Part shown: piece by piece, positions 46,483 to 55,474 of the stretch
Position numbering within the stretch: the stretch's first letter is position 1
How the letters are laid out: each line of letters starts with the position of its first letter
Assembly (NCBI RefSeq): GCF_001999945.1
Contig: NZ_CP019650.1
Location: 496,001-560,000, forward strand
Origin: Microbulbifer agarilyticus
GTDB lineage: Bacteria; Pseudomonadota; Gammaproteobacteria; Pseudomonadales; Cellvibrionaceae
Direction: 5' to 3'
DNA: 64,000 nt
The notes under the pieces: model-generated
Told to the model about the DNA's origin: nothing
Seen by the model: only the letters and a program-made list of their open reading frames with translations
The model's database searches: none
Translations under genes and position numbers: made by a program

Positions 46483-47277
46483 TTAGAAGTGGTACTTCAG
46501 CAGCAGGTTGATGTTGCGCTCGTTGGAATCGATACCGAAGGTACCGTCCTTGATGCCGAACTTATCGTTCCAATGCACGTACTCAACACCGGCGTACAGC
46601 TTCTTCGGGTTGCCGCTGCGCGCGCCAATGTCCCACTTCAGCTGGGAGGTGAAGTTCAGGCTGGCGTGTACATCGCGGGAAGCGCTGGCCCAGTCGATAA
46701 AACCGTCATACAGGAAGGATTCGCTACCGATGGTGAACGGCAGGCCCCACACTAGGGTCAGCTGCTCGTTGTCCGCACGCTTCTCGTTGTTGCGGTGGTA
46801 AACGTTGGCCTGCAGGTAAGCAAAGCCCGGCGCGTCCAGGTCAAAACCCACACCCGCCAGTTTGTTGACGAAGCGTTCGCCGGTTACCAGCAGGTTGTCC
46901 GGGTCATCGGTATTGCCCAATTCCAGCTGGCCAGCCAGCAGCACGTCTTTTACCGGGCCAAATGCGACATCGTTACCCAGCTTGCCCAGGCTCAGGCGCG
47001 GGGAGATTTCACCGTACAGTTCGGCAGAACCGTCGGTGGACTTGAGGTAGTCGCCGAACATGAACAGGTCGCCCCAGGTGTGGCCGCTCACGTGTTCGAA
47101 GGTGAGAACGTTACGGGTGCTGTCGTCGGTAGACAGGCCGTAGTTCACTTCGTAGTTCTTACCGTGCAGCGCGGTCAGGCTGTTGTCACTCCACAGGGTT
47201 TTGGCTTGGGTGCCAGCGGTGAACAGGCCGGTCAGCAGGGAAAGGGATAGGGCGGGCAGGGACTGGGTCAGCTTCAT
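46483..47277 (-). CDS. Tsx/OmpK family outer-membrane nucleoside channel
   Basis: The 264-residue protein has a signal peptide (cleavage after GTQA) and a barrel typical of Tsx/OmpK: SLTALHGKNYEV, ENVTFEH-like LTFEHVSGHTWGDLFMFGD, and a C-terminal NINLLLKYHF ending in Phe. The family forms nucleoside-specific pores. It is first in the operon with the purine permease, which supports nucleoside/nucleobase passage. Confidence 0.9.
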   Translation of the reverse strand: MKLTQSLPALSLSLLTGLFTAGTQAKTLWSDNSLTALHGKNYEVNYGLSTDDSTRNVLTFEHVSGHTWGDLFMFGDYLKSTDGSAELYGEISPRLSLGKLGNDVAFGPVKDVLLAGQLELGNTDDPDNLLVTGERFVNKLAGVGFDLDAPGFAYLQANVYHRNNEKRADNEQLTLVWGLPFTIGSESFLYDGFIDWASASRDVHASLNFTSQLKWDIGARSGNPKKLYAGVEYVHWNDKFGIKDGTFGIDSNERNINLLLKYHF

Positions 47278-47592
47278 GGTTACCTCAAGTGAGCTGGCGG
47301 AATCCTTCCCGACACACGGAGCGACTTGGAAGTCACTCTCTGGCTATAAACTATGGCTAAAAAATAGGCGCGCAATGTACCGGAACTAATGGGGCAGTTT
47401 CAAGGCTTTCGGCGCCAGACTGCGAGGTCAGCAACAAGATGGTTGAGTTCGCCAGTTAATATGGGCGGGACTTCAAATATGGCGCGTCTGCTACGCTGCT
47501 ATTGCAATTGGATCGGCGCATTCCCGGTGGCTCAGCGGGGTAGCGGTGGCGCTAGATATAGCCCTTAGTGAAGGCATTAGAGAGGGAATTTG
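47278..47592. other. Divergent intergenic region tsx-like/acetolactate synthase-like (315 bp)
   Basis: No gene, riboswitch fold or clear operator is visible. I looked for a purine riboswitch upstream of the minus-strand operon and did not find its conserved loops. It should hold both promoters. Confidence 0.35.
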
Positions 47593-49233
47593 GTGAAAGC
47601 ATCGGATCTGTTTGTGCGCGCACTGGAAGCGGAAGGTGTCGAGTTCGTCTTTGGCATCCCCGGAGAAGAAAACCTGGACTTGCTGGAATCCCTGCGCGGT
47701 TCCAAGATCCGGCTGGTGATTGGCCGCCATGAGCAGGCGGCCGGTTTTATGGCGGCCACCTACGGGCGGCTGACCGGTAACGCCGGCGTGTGCCTATCTA
47801 CCCTCGGCCCTGGCGCCACCAACCTGGTGACGGCAGCCGCCTACGCGCAGCTCGGCGCCATGCCCATGGTGATGGTCACCGGGCAGAAACCGATCAAAAG
47901 CTCGAAACAGGGGCGCTTCCAGATTATCGACATCGTCGACATGATGCAGCCGCTGACCAAGTTCACTAAGGTGATCGTCAGTGGCGACAATGTGCCGGCG
48001 CATGTGCGCGAGGCATTTCGGCAGGCGGAGGAAGAGCGGCCCGGTGCGACGCACCTGGAGCTGCCGGAAGATATCGCTCGTGAGCACTCCACCATGCCGG
48101 TGCTGGAACCCAGCTATACCCGCCGGCCGATCGCCGAGAATAAAGCCGTGTGCCAGGCAGTGCAGGCCATCGCCGCCGCACGCAAGCCGCTGTTGTTAAT
48201 CGGCGCCGGTGCCAATCGCAAACTCACTGCAAAAATGCTGCGGGAATTTGTGGAAAAGTTTGGCATCCCCGCAGTGACCACGCAGATGGGTAAAGGCGTG
48301 ATCGACGAAGCGAGTTCGTATTTTATCGGCAACACCGCCTTGTCCGACGGCGACTTCGTGCACCGCGCCATTGATCAGGCCGATCTTATTATCAACGTCG
48401 GTCACGACGTTGTGGAAAAACCCCCGTTCTTCATGCGCCCGGGCGGTCCAGAAGTGGTGCATATCAACTTCAGTTCCGCACAGGTCGACCCGGTGTATTT
48501 CCCGCAGATTGAAGTGGTGGGTGATATCGCCAACAGCCTGTGGCAGATAAAAGAAAAGCTTGAGCCGCAAAGCCACTGGAGCTTCACCGACGCGCACCGG
48601 ATTCGCGATGCGCTGCGCAAGCATATTGTGGACGGCGCACAGGACGCGAGCTTCCCGGTAAAGACGCAGCGTCTGGTAAAAGAAGTGCGCGAGGCGGTGC
48701 CGGATAACGGCATCATCGCACTGGACAATGGCATGTACAAAATCTGGTTTGCGCGGAACTATCAAGCGCACAAACCCAATACCGTGTTGCTGGATAATGC
48801 ACTCGCAACCATGGGCGCCGGCTTGCCTTCCGCCATGGCCGCAAAGCTGGTGCATCCGGATCGCAGTGTGGTGGCGATCTGTGGCGACGGCGGTTTTATG
48901 ATGAATTCCCAAGAGCTGGAAACCGCGGTGCGCCTGAAACTCGACCTGGTGATTTTAATTCTGCGTGACGACGGCTACGGCATGATCAAGTGGAAGCAGT
49001 CGCAGATGGATTTCCACGACTTTGGCCTGGATTTCGGCAACCCGGATTTTGTTGCCTACGCAGGGTCCTATGGGGCCAGCGGTCACCGTATCGAACGCAC
49101 AGAAGATATTCGCCCCACCATCGAACGCTGTATGCAGGAAGGGGGGATACACCTGATCGATATCCCCGTGGACTACAGCGATAACGACCGTATCTTAAAC
49201 CGCGAGATTCGCGAGCTCTCCGCCAAGCTGTAA
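47593..49233 (+). CDS. Thiamine-diphosphate enzyme, acetolactate synthase large-subunit-like
   Basis: The protein of about 546 residues has the three-domain ThDP fold: N-terminal PYR domain with the catalytic Glu47 in RHEQAAGFMA, central domain, and PP domain with GDGGFMMNSQELETA and DDGYGMIKWKQ. It is annotated acetolactate synthase in relatives, but there is no ilvN-type regulatory subunit gene next to it and no ilvC, so it may be a stand-alone (catabolic-type or alternative) ThDP decarboxylase/ligase. Start codon is GTG at 47593 (or TTG at 47590) with GAGGG ahead. It is monocistronic. Confidence 0.85.
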   Translation: MKASDLFVRALEAEGVEFVFGIPGEENLDLLESLRGSKIRLVIGRHEQAAGFMAATYGRLTGNAGVCLSTLGPGATNLVTAAAYAQLGAMPMVMVTGQKPIKSSKQGRFQIIDIVDMMQPLTKFTKVIVSGDNVPAHVREAFRQAEEERPGATHLELPEDIAREHSTMPVLEPSYTRRPIAENKAVCQAVQAIAAARKPLLLIGAGANRKLTAKMLREFVEKFGIPAVTTQMGKGVIDEASSYFIGNTALSDGDFVHRAIDQADLIINVGHDVVEKPPFFMRPGGPEVVHINFSSAQVDPVYFPQIEVVGDIANSLWQIKEKLEPQSHWSFTDAHRIRDALRKHIVDGAQDASFPVKTQRLVKEVREAVPDNGIIALDNGMYKIWFARNYQAHKPNTVLLDNALATMGAGLPSAMAAKLVHPDRSVVAICGDGGFMMNSQELETAVRLKLDLVILILRDDGYGMIKWKQSQMDFHDFGLDFGNPDFVAYAGSYGASGHRIERTEDIRPTIERCMQEGGIHLIDIPVDYSDNDRILNREIRELSAKL

Positions 49234-49330
49234 ACGCGAAACGACTATTCAGGAGTTGAGCTTTTGGGTCTGGTGTGAACTCGGGTAACGGCATACTATC
49301 GCCGATTGATTTACACAGAAGACCTTCTTT

Positions 49331-51187
49331 ATGCCGGACTCCCGTGCGCCCTCAGCAACTGACATCGCCCCATCGCAATCTCCAAAATCTGCGAGCTTAA
49401 GCGCAACTTCCATGGCCAGGGCGCTGTGGCCATTCGTGCGGCCCTACAAACTGGTGCTGGTGTGCGCGGCGCTGGCGTTGGTGTTTACTGCGGGTATCAC
49501 CCTGTCCATCGGCCAGGGCGTGCGACTGCTGGTGGACGAGGGTCTAACCGGCGATTCCACCCAGGCGCTGTCCCACGCGGTGTTTATTATTATGGTGCTC
49601 GCGGTGCTGATGGCCCTGGGTACCTACACCCGGCACTATTTGGTTTCCTGGCTGGGCGAACGGGTAGTGGCGGACCTGCGCAAAGCGGTGTTCGATCATA
49701 TCGTCACCCTGCATCCGAGCTATTTCGAAACCAACCGCAGCGGCGAGATTATGTCTCGCCTCACCACCGACACCACCTTGCTGCAGCAGATTATCGGTAC
49801 CTCATTTTCCATGGCGCTGCGCAGTGCACTGATGTTTGTCGGTGCGTTGATTCTTCTATTGTTTACTAATTTGAAGTTGAGCCTGATGGTGCTGATTGGC
49901 GTACCACTGGTACTGCTGCCGATTACCCTTTACGGGCGCCGGGTGCGTAAACTCTCCAAGGCAAGCCAGGACTCCATTGCCGATGTGGGCAGCTACGCCG
50001 GAGAAATTATTCAGCACATTAAAACCGTGCAGAGCTACACGCGAGAGCGCCATGAAATGCAGGCGTTTTCCGGTGAAGTGGAAGTCGCGTTTGGCGTTGC
50101 CAAGCGACGTGTGCGCCAGCGCTCGCTGCTTATTGCGGTAGTGATATTGATGATGTTCGGTGCGGTCAGCGGCCTGATTTTGGTCGGCGGCAACGACATG
50201 ATTGCCGGGCGCATCACCAGCGGTGACCTCGCCGCGTTTGTTTTTTATGCAGTGATGATGGGCTCAGCGGTGGCCACAATTTCCGAGGTCTACAGCGAGC
50301 TGCAGCGTGCCACCGGTGCCACCGAACGGCTGATTGATCTGCTAAATGTAAAAGCGGAAATTCCTGTCAGTGAAGTCGCTTCGTCCCAAACCGCTGGGCA
50401 AGATACAGACAGCAAGGTAGATGGCGCGCAAGGTGAAGCCCAGCTCGCCTTCGAGTCCGTCACCTTCCACTACCCCTCACGACCGGATAAACCCGCATTG
50501 GAAGAGCTGAGCCTGGATGTGCCCGCGGGCAAAAGCCTGGCTCTCGTCGGCCCATCCGGCGCAGGTAAATCCACCATGATGGATTTGCTGCAGCGCTTTT
50601 ACGATCCGCAAAGCGGGCGCATCACCTTAAATGGATCCGATATTCGCGATCTCGATACCGTCGTATTGCGCAGCCAGATGGCGGTAGTGCCGCAGCAGCC
50701 CGCACTGTTTACTGCGGATGTCTGGTACAACCTGCGCTACGGCAAGCCCGATGCCAGCGACGAAGAAGTCATTGCCGCAGCCAAGGCCGCACACGCGCAT
50801 GAATTTATTGAGCAACTTCCAGACGGCTACAACAGTCACCTTGGCGAGCAGGGCGCACGGCTCTCCGGTGGACAGCGGCAGCGTCTCGCCATTGCCCGGG
50901 CCATTCTTAAAGACCCCACGATTTTGTTGCTGGACGAAGCTACCAGTGCACTCGATGCTGAGAGCGAACACCATGTGCAGCGTGCGTTAGAAACGCTGAT
51001 GAAAGATCGCACCACAATTATTATTGCCCACCGCCTTGCCACTATCCTGCACGCGGACAATATCGCCGTGCTGGAAAACGGCCGTCTGGTTGCTCAAGGC
51101 CGACATCAGCAATTGGTGGAAAGCTCCCCGCTGTACAAACGCCTCGCCGAGCTGCAATTTCGCGAGGCGCAAACTCAGGAATCCTGA
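49331..51187 (+). CDS. MsbA-type ABC exporter (fused permease-ATPase)
   Basis: The 618-residue half-transporter has six membrane helices (about 30-330) and an ABC domain with Walker A GPSGAGKST, signature LSGGQRQR, Walker B ILLLDEATSALD and the switch His in IIIAHRLAT. It dimerises to export a substrate, probably a lipid, drug or peptide; the family cannot be narrowed from sequence alone. A long Ser/Pro/Ala-rich cytoplasmic N-tail (1-25) and an insertion rich in Ser/Asp before the ABC domain (about 345-370) are present. Its stop lies inside the convergent neighbour's 3' end by 13 bases. Confidence 0.9.
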   Translation: MPDSRAPSATDIAPSQSPKSASLSATSMARALWPFVRPYKLVLVCAALALVFTAGITLSIGQGVRLLVDEGLTGDSTQALSHAVFIIMVLAVLMALGTYTRHYLVSWLGERVVADLRKAVFDHIVTLHPSYFETNRSGEIMSRLTTDTTLLQQIIGTSFSMALRSALMFVGALILLLFTNLKLSLMVLIGVPLVLLPITLYGRRVRKLSKASQDSIADVGSYAGEIIQHIKTVQSYTRERHEMQAFSGEVEVAFGVAKRRVRQRSLLIAVVILMMFGAVSGLILVGGNDMIAGRITSGDLAAFVFYAVMMGSAVATISEVYSELQRATGATERLIDLLNVKAEIPVSEVASSQTAGQDTDSKVDGAQGEAQLAFESVTFHYPSRPDKPALEELSLDVPAGKSLALVGPSGAGKSTMMDLLQRFYDPQSGRITLNGSDIRDLDTVVLRSQMAVVPQQPALFTADVWYNLRYGKPDASDEEVIAAAKAAHAHEFIEQLPDGYNSHLGEQGARLSGGQRQRLAIARAILKDPTILLLDEATSALDAESEHHVQRALETLMKDRTTIIIAHRLATILHADNIAVLENGRLVAQGRHQQLVESSPLYKRLAELQFREAQTQES

Positions 51188-52140
51188 TCGGTAATCGGTG
51201 ACGACTCCGCCGCTTGCAGTAGCTCGCGCCGGCTCTGCAGTTGGTACACTCGCTGCAGGTTTCTTTTGGCGGAGACATTTTTATCGTCCAGGGCAATGGC
51301 GCGGGTGTAACTCAACTCCGCCAATTCCAGGCTGCCTTGACGTCGGTACAAATAGCCGAGGGTGTTCCATACCACGGACGATTCTGGTGAGAGTGTCAGC
51401 GCCTGCCGAGCAATACCAATCGCCGCGTCGAAATTTTCGTCCCGGGCCTCACTCAAAGCCAGATTATTCAGGTACAACACCTGCACGTCCTCATCCGAAA
51501 GTTTCTCGTGGCGGTAGTGCGAGCGCGGCTCGAAATTCATTTCCACAATCCGCGTGCTCCAGCCGTAGGAAATTTCCGCATTGATATGCAGGACGTTCTC
51601 TACCAGTACCCGTCCACTGTCGCTGCGCGTAGCGCGCCGCTCCTTCGGCGCATACACCCGGTTAAAGTGAGCCGGTACGCCCACCTCCCGCGCCAGCGCC
51701 ACAATCATCGCCGCAAACGAAATACAGTTGCCGCGCTGCTGCGAGAACGTCTCGGCGGCGGTGGCGGTGGTATCCAGGTCGTACTCCATGAAAAACCGCT
51801 GCTGGCGCAGCGTGCGCAGAATCCGTCGCATGCGCTGGTTCGGCGAAAGGGATGGATCGATCGAATCCACAAACGCTTTCATCTCTGGCGATACCGCCAG
51901 CAGGTCCGGTGCCAGTGTTTGCAGGTCCGCCTGCGGGGGTTGCTGCCCTTCCATTTCCCAGGGTAGAGGGGGCAGGGGGGCGCTCGCGAGCGACAAGCCA
52001 CCACCTGTTTGTGCGCTGTGGACAAGTGGCGCAACGCGCGCACTGAACTCTCCACTCCCGGCAGCAGTATTCTCGGGCAGCATCGTCGAGCTGCTACATG
52101 CAGCCAGCGTCGCACTGGCTAAAATCGCAATCCATCGCAT
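51175..52140 (-). CDS. Lipoprotein with transglutaminase-like and TPR domains
   Basis: The 321-residue protein has a lipobox (LAAC, Cys15), a transglutaminase-like core with Cys139 in QQRGNCISFAAMIVALAREVG and a later His in VLHINAEISYG, and a C-terminal TPR pair (about 225-300; WNTLGYLYRRQGSLELAELSYTRAI). Similar proteins are found in marine gammaproteobacteria with unknown role; periplasmic peptidase or scaffold are possibilities. The 3' end overlaps the ABC exporter gene by 13 bases. Confidence 0.82.
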   Translation of the reverse strand: MRWIAILASATLAACSSSTMLPENTAAGSGEFSARVAPLVHSAQTGGGLSLASAPLPPLPWEMEGQQPPQADLQTLAPDLLAVSPEMKAFVDSIDPSLSPNQRMRRILRTLRQQRFFMEYDLDTTATAAETFSQQRGNCISFAAMIVALAREVGVPAHFNRVYAPKERRATRSDSGRVLVENVLHINAEISYGWSTRIVEMNFEPRSHYRHEKLSDEDVQVLYLNNLALSEARDENFDAAIGIARQALTLSPESSVVWNTLGYLYRRQGSLELAELSYTRAIALDDKNVSAKRNLQRVYQLQSRRELLQAAESSPITDQDS

Positions 52141-52489
52141 AAGTCAATTCTCCTGAAAGTTGGAGTATTGATGCACATAAATATCGATTTAGATGCGCTG
52201 GATCGACGAAATTGCTAAAAATGGGGGTAAAACGAAGATCTGTGCGGACACACGTCGGCAAACCGAGTGACAGCTGCGGCCGGCCGAATGGATGAAGCGT
52301 GACTGGAACCGGAGGGCTGGTCCTAAGAGGCGAGAAAGTTTCGTCTAGGTGACTGATATCCCTTGGGGGGAAAAGGATCTTGGCAGTTTATCAATCAGGT
52401 GCAAAGGCACATGGTTTATGGATGAGAATCCCTGCCGGCTGCTACAAACATACCGACAGGAATCCTATATCGTATTGCCAGAGCTCAAG
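52141..52489. other. Intergenic region between lipoprotein and subtilase genes (349 bp)
   Basis: No gene is visible. An imperfect hairpin at about 52426-52464 (GAATCCCTGCCGG with CCGACAGGAATCC, 10 of 13 paired) lies just after the subtilase stop on the minus strand but has no T-run. Base composition falls toward AT beyond this point, marking the left edge of the accessory segment. Confidence 0.4.
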
Positions 52490-54112
52490 TTAGTCTTGAG
52501 GCCCCGCGAATAGCTTTCCGATATTGGCCTCATACTTCCACGAGGAAGTTCCGCCTTGAAGTTCATTCCAATTGGTTGTGTAGAAGTGGTCTTGAATTTT
52601 GCTGTTGTAATAGCGATAAAGGCTCTTGGTGTCGCCGCTCAATGGTAGATAAGTAGCTATACCGTTGTAGGACCACCCGTTACCGCCTCCACCGAGCTCC
52701 CCGTAGTTGGTGGTGTATAAATGGTCAGTTTGCGACGCATTGTAATAGCGATATAGCGGCTTGCTGTTCGTTTGCTGCCCTCGATATGCATAGCCAGTAA
52801 CGCCCTCATACTTCCAGTCGCTGTCTGGTGCCGACTGCATCTCCCACCAGTTTTGGGTATAGAAGTGATTTCCTATCTTGTCGTTGTTATAGCGATGGAA
52901 TGCGGTGTAGGTATTTGACGTCCCGAGGGAATAGGCAAAAAGATTGGGAGTATCGGTGGTCTTCCGGTCAGAGACCTTACCATAGGTAACTTTACTCATT
53001 ACCCTGTTTACTACATTGGCGACAGCGGCATTTGGTGCTCCCTGAAGGTAAAGTGCCGCAATGCCACTTACATGGGGTGCTGCCATTGAAGTGCCTTGCC
53101 AGGATGTGATTGCTGTATTACTGGTTGAGTATGCAGATAGGATATCTACACCAGGCGCCCATACATCAACACACTGTCCATAGTTGGAGAATGATGCTCG
53201 TGCATCATTTTTATCCGTTGCACCAACGGTAAGAGCTTCCTTAACTCGTGCAGGTGACTGTGTGCACGCATCTTTCGCGTCATTTCCAGCGGAAACTACG
53301 ACGGTAAACCCGGCATTAATCGCATTTTTTACAGCGTTGTCTACGGAAGTGGAAGTAGGTCCTCCAATGCTCGCATGAATTACCGCGGGCTTCACTCCAT
53401 TGGATACAACCCAGTCAAGTGCGCCAATAAAATCGCTCCAATCTCCAGTGCCACTACAATTCTGTGTTCTTAGAGATACCAGCTTTACGGATTTCGCGAC
53501 GCCGTACGTCTTGCCGCCGATTGTGCCGGCAACATGGGTGCCGTGACCATTACAATCGCTACCACTGCCCTGATTGTTACTGATGAAATCCCAACCCGAG
53601 CTGGCCCGACCCTCGAATTCGGTATGGCTGGTTCTGATTCCAGAGTCAATCACATAGGCCGTAACACCAGCTCCGGTGCGATCATATACATATGACCCAT
53701 TCAGGCTACGACTTCTTTGGTCGACCCTGTCGAGGTTCCACGGAGCATTGGACTGCGTTGCATTAAGCCAGGTTTCACCCACCTGTTCGACGCGTTTGAC
53801 ACCGGCCTTTTTACTCAGCTTTTCGAGGGCTTTAATGTCACCTTCGACGACAAAACCGTTTATTACCTTGTTGAAGGACCGCTTTAAGCGCAACCCGTTC
53901 TCATGAGCAATCTGTATTGCACGTTCTGAGCGATTTAAGCCAGAATATTGAGATGTTGCTGCTCCGTTTGACGACACGTCGTCCATTATGACGAGATATT
54001 TCTCCGTACCATTTTTTTGCAACTGGACGAATTTGCTATTTTTTTCGGCTACTGCTTGGCTAGAAAAAATAACTGCTGCAACCAAAGTACCAAATATACC
54101 GAATCCTTTCAT
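52490..54112 (-). CDS. Secreted subtilisin-like protease (S8) with C-terminal DUF5648-type repeats
   Basis: The 540-residue protein has a signal peptide (cleavage after AVA, about 22), an inhibitor I9 propeptide (about 38-115), and an S8 proteinase-K-like domain with Asp156, His190 in NGHGTHVAG and Ser342 in GTSMAAPHVSG. The C-terminal 135 residues hold three copies of a unit with RYYN/RYNN, then HFYT or HLYT, then N-W/Y-x-E (about 403, 450 and 500), the DUF5648 pattern found after secreted hydrolases. The ATG at 54112 has GGAGC ahead; an upstream extension of 26 codons is not signal-like. GC is lower than in the core genes, suggesting acquisition. Confidence 0.9.
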   Translation of the reverse strand: MKGFGIFGTLVAAVIFSSQAVAEKNSKFVQLQKNGTEKYLVIMDDVSSNGAATSQYSGLNRSERAIQIAHENGLRLKRSFNKVINGFVVEGDIKALEKLSKKAGVKRVEQVGETWLNATQSNAPWNLDRVDQRSRSLNGSYVYDRTGAGVTAYVIDSGIRTSHTEFEGRASSGWDFISNNQGSGSDCNGHGTHVAGTIGGKTYGVAKSVKLVSLRTQNCSGTGDWSDFIGALDWVVSNGVKPAVIHASIGGPTSTSVDNAVKNAINAGFTVVVSAGNDAKDACTQSPARVKEALTVGATDKNDARASFSNYGQCVDVWAPGVDILSAYSTSNTAITSWQGTSMAAPHVSGIAALYLQGAPNAAVANVVNRVMSKVTYGKVSDRKTTDTPNLFAYSLGTSNTYTAFHRYNNDKIGNHFYTQNWWEMQSAPDSDWKYEGVTGYAYRGQQTNSKPLYRYYNASQTDHLYTTNYGELGGGGNGWSYNGIATYLPLSGDTKSLYRYYNSKIQDHFYTTNWNELQGGTSSWKYEANIGKLFAGPQD

Positions 54113-54324
54113 TCTTGCTCCAAAGAACTTGACTGTGTAATTAGTTGATAAAGCATAGGAATATATTTGGTACTGTTTTGACAGTGCCAAATATATAAAA
54201 GAAGCATTTTAAATGCGCAGTTAGGCTAGCATCTATATTCGATTTGATTAATCCTTGCCATTAAATCTTTTTTGTAAATGTGATTTATTTGGCATTTGTG
54301 TTTTTATAAAAACTGAACATTTAT

Positions 54325-54344
54325 TCATGTTGATATCAATATGA
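54325..54344. promoter_or_regulatory. Near-perfect 20-base palindrome
   Basis: TCATGTTGATATCAATATGA matches its reverse complement at 18 of 20 positions. It lies about 210 bases upstream of the subtilase gene in an AT-rich gap, so it could be an operator or a chance palindrome. Confidence 0.3.
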
Positions 54345-54408
54345 AGTTTATATTAAACATTTACATATGCTTACTTTTTAAGTGAAGCGTGGTGCTTGTT
54401 TTTTTGTT

Positions 54409-54437
54409 GAGCACCAATAAGGTGCTCTATTTTTTGC
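54409..54437 (+). terminator. Orphan intrinsic terminator
   Basis: GAGCACC (54409-54415) and GGTGCTC (54421-54427) form a perfect 7-bp stem with a 5-base loop, followed by TATTTTTTG on the plus strand. No plus-strand gene lies upstream within the gap. Confidence 0.6.
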
Positions 54438-54624
54438 TTAGGTTCATGGGTGGGATAAGATGGTGCACTTGTAAATTTTCTTCACGCAATCGGTTTGGGC
54501 ACTGATTAAATATATTTTTCTTCAAAAAATTGGCAGCGAGTGTGATAGATTGGATGATCTAATTTGAACCTCTACTTTATTCTTAAGGTAGGTACTATCT
54601 AGATTTCTGAGGATTGGAAGCAGT

Positions 54625-55119
54625 TTATTTGAAGGAGACGCAGACCTGATTGCGTACCCTCAACACCGACTCCTGCTGGAATCGTCGCTTGTAGATATCC
54701 ACAAGCTCGCCAATAGCGGTATCAGACTCTGCTGTTTCCCGATGCACCAGCAACAAAACTTTACTGCGCTCGCGCACAATTTCGCCGCTACTGCCGCGCC
54801 ACTGCCCCCTGCCAGAAAGTACCGTAAAGCCATTGGGGAAGCGCGGTGACACCGCATTGGCAAGGAAGTCCCGCCACTCGGCATCTGACACCTCACCGGT
54901 GAATGTTTCTGTGCCAAAGAAAAGTTGGTCGTGGATTTGTAATTGCTCGCCCGGGTTGCACTTTAACTCAGGATTGGAGACGCAGCCAGCAAATGTCGAT
55001 AGGCTGATCAGCAAATAGAATTGACGGACAATGGATGGGAGATCATTGATACCACTTGGAATTTTCCTGGGGGGTTTGCAGCAAAGAGTCCGTAGATTAG
55101 CTATCGCAGAAAAGTTCAT
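54625..55119 (-). CDS. DUF3574 lipoprotein
   Basis: The 164-codon frame encodes a DUF3574-type protein: FFGTETFTGEVSDAEW, FLANAVSPRFPNGFTV and GRGQWRGSSGEIVRE are family hallmarks. A hydrophobic segment YLLISLSTFAGC (about 35-46) looks like a lipoprotein signal with Cys46. The only ATG gives an unusually long 34-residue basic lead before the signal; a TTG inside FYLLIS would give a normal short signal, so the true start is uncertain. Function of DUF3574 is unknown. It is a single gene with core-like GC, set within the AT-rich segment. Confidence 0.78.
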   Translation of the reverse strand: MNFSAIANLRTLCCKPPRKIPSGINDLPSIVRQFYLLISLSTFAGCVSNPELKCNPGEQLQIHDQLFFGTETFTGEVSDAEWRDFLANAVSPRFPNGFTVLSGRGQWRGSSGEIVRERSKVLLLVHRETAESDTAIGELVDIYKRRFQQESVLRVRNQVCVSFK

Positions 55120-55474
55120 TCTGACCTATGTATTGTCTTACATTCTAGTCTTGCTTGGACGGGACGCAGCCCGTCTTGTCAGAGGGAAGCTATTTAAAGA
55201 AGGATATCAGAAAAATCGATTTAATCATTCTTTTTTGAGCAGCCAAGTGACAGAATAAATGTAGTGGATGTGGCCATTCTCATGGTTTTTTAGCTGGCTA
55301 GAACCTCGGCTGAATATATTTTTTTCAAAATGGTTGTTTGCTCGGTTTGAAAATTATATGTTCAATTAAGCCTCTAGTTTTTTAAGTATAGAGGTAAGCT
55401 GATATGAAGGTCTTGCATCTCATTTTTGAGTGAAAGACCTAGGGTGTTAGGGTCAATTTTGTTAAACCATTTCT
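55120..55474. other. Intergenic region between DUF3574 and SIR2 genes (355 bp)
   Basis: AT-rich, no convincing gene. A hairpin AGGTCTT (55408-55414) with AAGACCT (55434-55440), with an inner CTCA/TGAG stem, lies after the SIR2 stop on the minus strand; without a T-run it is a doubtful terminator. Confidence 0.4.

Larger units (their letters stand above)
54113..54624. other. AT-rich intergenic region (512 bp)
   Basis: No coding frame is convincing. It holds the subtilase promoter (minus strand), a 20-base near-palindrome at 54325-54344 and an orphan plus-strand terminator at 54409-54437. The AT content is far above that of the core genes. Confidence 0.5.

Noticed and set aside
44901..46511. 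536-codon plus-strand frame rich in Gln, His and Arg
   Set aside because: Antisense to the purine permease; composition is that of a reversed membrane-protein gene.
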